Assembly (NCBI GenBank): GCA_002721755.1
Contig: PBLL01000041.1
Coordinates: 1-52,965 of the forward strand
Reading direction: 5' to 3'
Length of the DNA: 52,965 nucleotides
Source of the DNA: Actinomycetota bacterium
GTDB lineage: Bacteria > Actinomycetota > Acidimicrobiia > Acidimicrobiales > MedAcidi-G1
Shown here: positions 46,495-52,965 of the stretch, one piece after another
Position numbering within the stretch: position 1 is the stretch's first letter
Layout: the number at the start of each line of letters is the position of its first letter
Notes under the pieces: model-generated
Databases searched by the model: none
What the model was told of the DNA's origin: nothing
What the model saw: only the letters and a program-made list of their open reading frames with translations
Program-made: the position numbers and the translations under genes

Positions 46495-47749
46495 AACCCA
46501 CCCCTGGGCTCCAATAAATGACGATGGATTTGCCGATCTGCCATCACATGACACCTGGGTTTCAGGTGTCCCATACTCTACTTTCAAGAGAATGCGCGAT
46601 GAACAACCTGTTTGTTGGACTAAAGAAATAGATGGTTCAGGATTTTGGTCGATTACTCGCTATCAGGATGTAGTTGAAGCAAATCACCGCTGGGATGAAT
46701 TTTCATCAAAAAATGGCATCCGACTTGAAGAAATGGACCACGATGAAATTGAGGCTAGACGGACGATGATGGAATTAGATCCTCCACAACATACGCGGCT
46801 TCGAAGGTTAGTGAATCGTGGTTTTACGAGAAAAACTGTTGAAACATTCGAAGAACCAATTCGTGATCTAGCAATTGAGATAATAGAAAAAGCTTTGAAA
46901 AAAACTGAATTTGATTTTGTTGATGACGTAGCACGAATTCTACCAATGCGCATGCTGGGACGCCTGCTTGGTGTTCCTGATAAAGACGGTGAACTTTTGG
47001 TTGCGTGGGGTGACCAACTTTTATCCAATGCCGACCCTGAGTACACAGATCATGTGGTTGACAAAGTGGACACAGAAGAATTCAGATTGATTCCTTTCCG
47101 TAGTCCAGCTGGATTAGAGGTTTTTAAATACGCTCAAAATGCTGCATCGGAAAGAAGAAATTCTCAACATCAAGATTTGATCACTCGCATGCTGGAACCG
47201 ACTAGTGATGGGCAACCACTTACAGATCTCGAATTCAACAATTTCTTTACTTTGTTAGTCGCTGCTGGCAATGACACGACAAGATACTCATTAACAGAAG
47301 GTCTTAGAGCACTTATTGAACATCCTGATGAAATGCAGAAACTTCGAGATAACCCCGAACTTATTGGAAGCGCTGTCGAAGAAATTCTTCGTTGGACAAC
47401 TGTGACTACACATTTTAGAAGAACTGCAACTTCTGACATGCATCTCTCTGGGCAGGAAATAAAGGAAGGGGAAAAGGTAGTGCTTTGGTGGGTGTCAGCT
47501 AATTATGATGAAAGAAAATTTGATGATCCTTACAAATTTGATATCTGTCGGAACCCTAATGACCATGTAACTTTTGGAAGAAATGGGCCTCATCTTTGTC
47601 TGGGTGCATGGTTGGCCCGAATGGAGCTAAGAGTAACTATTCAAGAGCTTCTAAAGCGCACCTCACAAATAGAAATTACTAAAACTTCGGAGAAACTAAG
47701 GTCACATCTGATAAGTGGAACAAAACACCTATTCGTAAAAACCACTTAA
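46487..47749 (+). CDS. Cytochrome P450, paralogue of 31832..33082
   Basis: AGNDTTRYSL, EEILRW, FGRNGPHLCLGAWLARMELR; GTG at 46487 overlaps upstream stop. Confidence 0.95.
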   Translation: MIETHPWAPINDDGFADLPSHDTWVSGVPYSTFKRMRDEQPVCWTKEIDGSGFWSITRYQDVVEANHRWDEFSSKNGIRLEEMDHDEIEARRTMMELDPPQHTRLRRLVNRGFTRKTVETFEEPIRDLAIEIIEKALKKTEFDFVDDVARILPMRMLGRLLGVPDKDGELLVAWGDQLLSNADPEYTDHVVDKVDTEEFRLIPFRSPAGLEVFKYAQNAASERRNSQHQDLITRMLEPTSDGQPLTDLEFNNFFTLLVAAGNDTTRYSLTEGLRALIEHPDEMQKLRDNPELIGSAVEEILRWTTVTTHFRRTATSDMHLSGQEIKEGEKVVLWWVSANYDERKFDDPYKFDICRNPNDHVTFGRNGPHLCLGAWLARMELRVTIQELLKRTSQIEITKTSEKLRSHLISGTKHLFVKTT

Positions 47750-47756
47750 GTTCATA

Positions 47757-48815
47757 TCAGGTCAACTCTTTAATCAATTTGCCTGATTCAACAACCGGGT
47801 TATCATCCAAGAACACACTGCAACTTCGCATCGGGAGGTCAAAATGACCACGACAGAACCTGCCAGCAACTTCATTTGCTCCAGTGGACCATAAAAAGTT
47901 GCCTGCAAAAGCACGCAACTCAGTTCCATTAAAATCAGATTTGTCATACATGGGTAAAGAATCCCATCTACAAAGATGGTTCATTCCCCAACCTAAGTGG
48001 CTTATTGCGTAAGCATCTTCTTCATTCCATGCTTCCAAATAGGAAGAAAAAAGCTCAGCATCAAGTCCGTCTCCATCTATTTCCGTAATGTAATCTGATT
48101 CAATTTTTATACTGATTGTCGAACGAAGGTATTCCTTAAAGGTGAGGTTTACATCACCAGGTTTCATAACAACTGTGCCATTTACTGATCCCGAGTCTGG
48201 AAAACACAGGACAAGTCCACCAGGCCAATGCGAAATCCCGCCAGGTTCGCCAGCTATACCATCAGAACCAGCTACTTGCGCTCCTTTTAAGTCGACTGTC
48301 AAATCAGTACCAGCTTCTGAAAAAACTCTCATTTTCGATGCTGAAGAAAGTCTCTCAACACCATCTTTCACTCGTTTCGTCAAAGTAGGGTCATGACCAA
48401 TCCTGTCAAAAACTTCAGGGTGCTCGTTTGAAATCATAAGTATTCTTGTTCCATCTTTGAGTATTCGATCTCGCTCCGGAGCATGCAACAAACCTTCTAC
48501 TGTGCAGTCGACTACAAAAGTTGTAGAAGCTAAATCAGCAATTAAGGCTTCGTTTCCGTCTATAGCCAGACTCGCGCCAGTGGACCTTATCGGCACCGGA
48601 CCATAATTGAGAGGCGTTGAGACGGTAGTAGTGGATAATTTAGAACCAATTTTCTCAATTGCTTGCTCTACTGTTTTTACGAGCTCTCTACGGCTCTGAG
48701 TTTCTGCGAGCACCATGACTCTGTCTTCGTTATTCACACCACAACGAAGAAAGTGATCTTTAAATATGCCGACTCTTTCTAAGGAAACATCATTCATAAA
48801 TTTCACTTCAATCAT
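47757..48815 (-). CDS. NicX-like (2,5-dihydroxypyridine 5,6-dioxygenase family; M29-aminopeptidase-like fold) protein
   Basis: ISHWPGGLVLCFPDSGSVNGTVVM, YAISHLGWGMNHLCRWDSL, AFAGNFLWSTGANE, GHFDLPMRSCSVFLDDNPVV; start trimmed to 48815 (overlaps upstream stop). Confidence 0.8.
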   Translation of the reverse strand: MIEVKFMNDVSLERVGIFKDHFLRCGVNNEDRVMVLAETQSRRELVKTVEQAIEKIGSKLSTTTVSTPLNYGPVPIRSTGASLAIDGNEALIADLASTTFVVDCTVEGLLHAPERDRILKDGTRILMISNEHPEVFDRIGHDPTLTKRVKDGVERLSSASKMRVFSEAGTDLTVDLKGAQVAGSDGIAGEPGGISHWPGGLVLCFPDSGSVNGTVVMKPGDVNLTFKEYLRSTISIKIESDYITEIDGDGLDAELFSSYLEAWNEEDAYAISHLGWGMNHLCRWDSLPMYDKSDFNGTELRAFAGNFLWSTGANEVAGRFCRGHFDLPMRSCSVFLDDNPVVESGKLIKELT

Positions 48816-49974
48816 AGAGACCTGATCGACCAAGCCTATCCATACAAATTTCAGCACTCCAAGGAAGCATTGTTGCCCCACACCGAGCATCTCGATACAG
48901 ACGCTCTAAAACCAATGGACGTAACAAAGAACGCCCACCACACACTCTTATTGCCATGGATGCTATTTCAGGTGCAGTTTCCATTGCAACAAGTGTTGCT
49001 GCCCACGCTCTAGCCAACTGATCCTGTGATGGATTTGGACCAACTTCCGACAAAACACGATATGTAAGAGATTGAGATTTTTCATATGCCAGTTTCATTT
49101 CGGCCCATCCGTGTTGTTTCTGAAAGCTATCTCTTCGTTCAGTTCCTCCGGATTCTCCTTTTAAATACTCAGCTGTAAAATCCATCACAGCACGTTGTAT
49201 ACCTAAATATGAAAAACTCAAAGTCATATAAAAGTAAGGCCAGCGAGATGCGACCTGATCAAAACAACCTGGTGGTAAATATTCATTTTCTGCAGGAACA
49301 AAAACATTCTCGAAAGTTAAAGTTTTAGAAATAGTCCCACGCATTCCCAGCGGGTCCCAATCTCCCTCTATTTTCAGTCCTTCACTACCTGCTGGAATGC
49401 CTAAGAACCTGATCTCATTCTCACCCTCAACGAGACAAGTAATGTTGTGCCGGTCTGCGGCTTCAGACAGAGATGCAAAAATCTTTTTCCCTGTGACACG
49501 AAAACCTCCTTCTACTGGGACAGCCAGACTGCTAATACCGGCACCTTCTCCGGCTTGGTGACCTTCGCTGAAAGGTTGTGCGTGTATATGTCCATCTTCT
49601 ACGACACCTTGCCACATCAAAGAACGTTTATTTTCATGATCTCTACGCTGTTGGGAAGACATTTCCAGATCATCCGATATCTGTCCAGTGAGAAGCATGC
49701 TCGCAGTGTGCATGTTGAAAGTAAGTGCAGTTGAGCCACAGTGTCTTCCCAGCTCTTCTGAAACAAGTGCATAAGTAACAAAATCTGCTCCCATCCCTCC
49801 GTGCTTTTCAGGAATACATAAAGCCAAAAAGCCGGCTTCTCTCAAATCTGAAAAATTCTCGTATGGAAATGAGGCCTCCAAATCGTATCTGTCTGCCCTT
49901 TCGCCAAAAACAGAACCTAGTTCATTCATTGTTTCAACTAGTCTCATACGTTCAGGTGTCTGTAAATCATTCAT
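48808..49974 (-). CDS. Acyl-CoA dehydrogenase-like flavoprotein
   Basis: EAGFLALCIPEKHGGMGADFVTYALVSEELGRHCGSTALTFNMH; WDPLGMRGTISKTLTFENVFVP. Confidence 0.9.
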   Translation of the reverse strand: MNDLQTPERMRLVETMNELGSVFGERADRYDLEASFPYENFSDLREAGFLALCIPEKHGGMGADFVTYALVSEELGRHCGSTALTFNMHTASMLLTGQISDDLEMSSQQRRDHENKRSLMWQGVVEDGHIHAQPFSEGHQAGEGAGISSLAVPVEGGFRVTGKKIFASLSEAADRHNITCLVEGENEIRFLGIPAGSEGLKIEGDWDPLGMRGTISKTLTFENVFVPAENEYLPPGCFDQVASRWPYFYMTLSFSYLGIQRAVMDFTAEYLKGESGGTERRDSFQKQHGWAEMKLAYEKSQSLTYRVLSEVGPNPSQDQLARAWAATLVAMETAPEIASMAIRVCGGRSLLRPLVLERLYRDARCGATMLPWSAEICMDRLGRSGLYD

Positions 49975-51419
49975 GATTCATCAGCTTTCTTTATTTGTAA
50001 GGTTTTTAAGTCTGAATGAAAATCTAATGCGTAGTCACCACCCTCACGACCCAGCCCACTGATGCCTAATCCGCCAAAAGGAGCAGTTAAATCACGAACT
50101 AAAAAACAATTAACCCATACAGTTCCAGCTCTTAGTGCTGAACCTATTATTTCTGCTTTTTCCTTTGATCCCGTGAAAAGTGTCGCTGAAAGTCCATATT
50201 CAGTACTATTTGCAAGTTTTACAGCCTCTTGTTCATCCTGAAATGTCTGAAAAGTGAGAACTGGACCAAAAACCTCTCTTTGCACAATCTCACTATTGTT
50301 TGAAGCGGGCTTTACGAGAGTGGGTTCATAGAAAAGTTGTTGGTCATTCAACCTCCTACCGCCTCTGATAATTTCGTCACCGTTTTCCAATGCCCTATCA
50401 ATAAAAGACTCAACTCTTTGAAGGTGGTCAGGATGTATAAGAGGCGTAATAGTGGTCTCGTCATCAAAACTGTCTCCAAGAATATGACCATCAACGTTTT
50501 GATGGAAGCACTCTAAAAAGTGTTCACTGATTTTGTCTGAAACTATAAGTCTCGTGGCCGCAAGACAAACTTGCCCCGAATCATCGTATTGACCAGCGGC
50601 AGTTGCAGCTGCTTGCTCTACATCTGCATCTTCAAGCACAACTAATGCTCCTTTACCGCCGAGCTCTGCTGTAAAAGGAACAACATTTTTCGCAGCTTCG
50701 ATTCCTATTTTTCTAGCTGTTTCGGTGGATCCCGTAAACGAGATCCTTCTAACTCTTGGATCTTTGGTTAAAAAAGATCCAACTTCTCCCCCAATCCCTT
50801 GAACTACATTAAAGACTCCGGGAGGAAACCCTGCTTCATCAACTAGATCAGCGAGAATGCTAGATGATAGTGGCGCCCACTCAGCTGGTTTAAGAATGAC
50901 GGTATTACCTGCCGCTAGTGCTGGAGCTATCTTCCACGTCGCAAGCATAAATGGTGCATTCCACGGGGTTATTACCACAGTGGGTCCCGCAGGAAGTCGC
51001 TGAATCAAATTCGTTGTGCCGTTGGACTCCCAAGTTCTTCCTTCATATGCACTAGCTAAATCCGCATAAGCCCGAAAATTTCTAGCACCGCGAGGTATGA
51101 CTCTATTAAAAAGGCTTTCATGTCGCATGGCCATGTCAGTACATTCAACTCTTGCAATATTTGAGACTTCTCTATCAATGAGATCTGCCAAACGATAAAG
51201 GAAAGAAGCACGTTCCTGTGGACCGAGGCTTGCCCAATCTTGAAATGCATCTGAAGCGGAAGCAACTGCTAGATCAGATATCTCATGATCTCCAGCTGAC
51301 ATCTCAGCCAAAACCTCTTCCCATTTGAGAGGAGAATGGACTTGAAATACTGATGGTGACGAAACCCTTTCGCCACCTATGTAGTGGTCAAGGGAAATTA
51401 CACTTCCGGCTATTTCCAT
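49971..51419 (-). CDS. Aldehyde dehydrogenase
   Basis: TPWNAPFMLATWKIAPALAAGNTVILKPAEWAP, FTGSTETARKIG, ELGGKGALVVLEDAD, SGQVCLAATRLIV. Confidence 0.96.
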   Translation of the reverse strand: MEIAGSVISLDHYIGGERVSSPSVFQVHSPLKWEEVLAEMSAGDHEISDLAVASASDAFQDWASLGPQERASFLYRLADLIDREVSNIARVECTDMAMRHESLFNRVIPRGARNFRAYADLASAYEGRTWESNGTTNLIQRLPAGPTVVITPWNAPFMLATWKIAPALAAGNTVILKPAEWAPLSSSILADLVDEAGFPPGVFNVVQGIGGEVGSFLTKDPRVRRISFTGSTETARKIGIEAAKNVVPFTAELGGKGALVVLEDADVEQAAATAAGQYDDSGQVCLAATRLIVSDKISEHFLECFHQNVDGHILGDSFDDETTITPLIHPDHLQRVESFIDRALENGDEIIRGGRRLNDQQLFYEPTLVKPASNNSEIVQREVFGPVLTFQTFQDEQEAVKLANSTEYGLSATLFTGSKEKAEIIGSALRAGTVWVNCFLVRDLTAPFGGLGISGLGREGGDYALDFHSDLKTLQIKKADES

Positions 51420-51486
51420 TCTTGGTCGTTCAGTAATTGGAATCTTCCTTTAATAATCAATAAAACAACTGTGCTATGAACCTATT

Positions 51487-52791
51487 TTAAGGCCTGTAAC
51501 CCTCTAAATATTCTTCTAATACATCATGAAATCGTTGTACACGAGATTCCTGCCCTGCCAGCCTGACTCCCCTGTATCCGCGAGACGATAATCCTAGTTG
51601 TTGTCCGGTGCTGATAGCTAGGTCCTGATCAGCTATCTGACGGTTCATAAGCTCCGTTCCATATTCAAAAAATCTTCTTTCTTCGGGTTTTGTCATACCT
51701 ATTCGTGCTGCTGCACCATGTGATAAATACATAAAGTTGTCGTAAGAATGCCTCTCAGGATCGCGACGGTGTGGCCTCATTCTCTGAAGTCCTATATATT
51801 CGGCTCCTGCAAAACTGATTGTTACATTCGGGAATATGTTGTAGTGATAGGCATCTGTTAATTGATCGTCAAAAAGGTCTTCAAACTGGTAGCCACGCGT
51901 AGCACCAAGTTTCCTCTTAACAGATTGAACTTCCTCTCGAGTTTCAAACTCCCTGCCTTTGAAATCGTCCGGATTTAAGTTCCAAGGCTCCAGCATTTCT
52001 GCTAGTTGTTCGTCCACTTCTAATTCTTCACCAGAAAGAGAATGGGAAGGGGTGACCATCGGTATTGCCATGCGGTTGTGGCCTTCTTTGCACCAATCAA
52101 AATGGCAAAATTTATAGCTATGTTCTATCCATTTCAACCCTTGAGGATGAACAGCAGGCAAGTGGTAGGACTCGCACGAATTGTCTTGAGGAACTTTCCA
52201 ATTGCACTTGACATCAACTGTGGAAGAAAGTCCACGTATCCAATCATGACTTTCATAAGCTTCAAATTCTTCCCAGACGGGACCCAGATAGTCTTTCAAG
52301 CTCATACATTCGGGATCCATGTTTATCCAAATGAAACCAGCAAAAACTTCGCAATTAACTTCCGCCAAGGTTAAATCGTCACATGGGTTACCTTCGCTAA
52401 AGTCCTCAGGGTCTTGGACATACTCCAGTGAACCGTCGCGAGCCCATTTCCAACCGTGATAAGGGCAAACTATTTGATTGGCTGAACCTTCATGGTTGAA
52501 AATCAGGCGTGAACCACGGTGCTGGCAAACATTATAAAAAGCTCTGATAGAACCATCATTTTGTTTGATCATGATGAACGATTCAGGTCCGATCTCCTCC
52601 ACCTGATAGGAACCCGCTTCATCTAATTCAGATGAACGACCCATAAGCAGCCAAACTTTTGTCCACATGTTCAACCACTCGCGTTCAAAAAATTCTCTCG
52701 AAGTGTACTGTTCTCCTAAAATGGGTACGTTTAGAAGTGGTGGACGGTCCCAGGGTCTGGCCAATGCCATGACTTTCTCGGAAGTGCTCAA
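51487..52791 (-). CDS. Rieske-type aromatic ring-hydroxylating oxygenase, alpha subunit
   Basis: Rieske CQHRGSRLIFNHEGSANQIVCPYHGWKW; mononuclear Fe region QDNSCESYHLPAVHP. Start may be ATG at 52770. Confidence 0.95.
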   Translation of the reverse strand: MSTSEKVMALARPWDRPPLLNVPILGEQYTSREFFEREWLNMWTKVWLLMGRSSELDEAGSYQVEEIGPESFIMIKQNDGSIRAFYNVCQHRGSRLIFNHEGSANQIVCPYHGWKWARDGSLEYVQDPEDFSEGNPCDDLTLAEVNCEVFAGFIWINMDPECMSLKDYLGPVWEEFEAYESHDWIRGLSSTVDVKCNWKVPQDNSCESYHLPAVHPQGLKWIEHSYKFCHFDWCKEGHNRMAIPMVTPSHSLSGEELEVDEQLAEMLEPWNLNPDDFKGREFETREEVQSVKRKLGATRGYQFEDLFDDQLTDAYHYNIFPNVTISFAGAEYIGLQRMRPHRRDPERHSYDNFMYLSHGAAARIGMTKPEERRFFEYGTELMNRQIADQDLAISTGQQLGLSSRGYRGVRLAGQESRVQRFHDVLEEYLEGYRP

Positions 52792-52965
52792 GGCAATTCC
52801 AAAATGGTTACTTCACCTGTAGTTCCGTCGATTTTCAAAGTTGTTCCATCAGCGATTAGTTTTGTAGCCTCATTGACCGAAACCACACAAGGTATGCCCA
52901 ACTCTCTGCTCACTATTACAGCATGACTTATTTGGGCACCCACATTTACAATTACAGCTTCTACA
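52788..52965 (-). CDS. C-terminus of PEP-utilising enzyme mobile (phospho-His) domain protein (truncated by window)
   Basis: Minus strand reads VEAVIVNVGAQISHAVIVSRELGIPCVVSVNEATKLIADGTTLKIDGTTGEVTILELP*; SHxxIVxRExGIPxVV motif. Confidence 0.85.
   Translation of the reverse strand, partial: VEAVIVNVGAQISHAVIVSRELGIPCVVSVNEATKLIADGTTLKIDGTTGEVTILELP

Noticed and set aside
1-52965. CRISPR arrays, tRNA/rRNA genes, transposons, toxin-antitoxin or phage-defence systems
   Set aside because: Scanned by eye; no regularly spaced repeats, no tRNA-like cloverleaf in the short intergenic gaps and no transposase, nuclease or defence motifs in the translated ORFs. Small or divergent elements could be missed without computation.

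Overview
This 53 kb window is a gene-dense, low-GC bacterial chromosome segment. Gene content (InhA-type enoyl-ACP reductase, F420-type NADP reductase, TCGAACnnnnGTTCGA LexA box) suggests an actinobacterium, possibly a marine Acidimicrobiia-like lineage; this is inference. I saw no rRNA, tRNA, transposase, phage module or CRISPR array. The left ~30 kb is mostly housekeeping and conserved genes: thrS, cspA, an ABC exporter pair, two CNNM/CorC-like proteins, thiamine pyrophosphokinase and a YgfZ-like protein. The right ~23 kb is a catabolic region: three P450s, a glutamine-synthetase-like ligase, a class I glutamine amidotransferase, a flavin monooxygenase, a LigB-type extradiol dioxygenase, two FAH-family hydrolases, a NicX-like dioxygenase, a Rieske oxygenase, ALDH, an acyl-CoA-dehydrogenase-like protein and a Liv-type ABC importer. 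The strongest hidden signal is that ORFs 5860..6282 and 6349..6918 are one reading frame interrupted by a single in-frame UGA at the redox-active position of a thioredoxin-fold protein (SSW-UGA-GC). A perfect 8-bp hairpin with a GGU loop follows 13 nt after the UGA, so this is very likely a selenoprotein with a bacterial SECIS. A second signal is a 28-bp perfect palindrome containing an exact actinobacterial SOS box, overlapping the promoter and start region of a small uncharacterised gene (~28699..29007). Other observations are a truncated isocitrate/isopropylmalate dehydrogenase, a small alpha/beta-hydrolase remnant, two small ORFs missing from the ORF track, and several inverted repeats.
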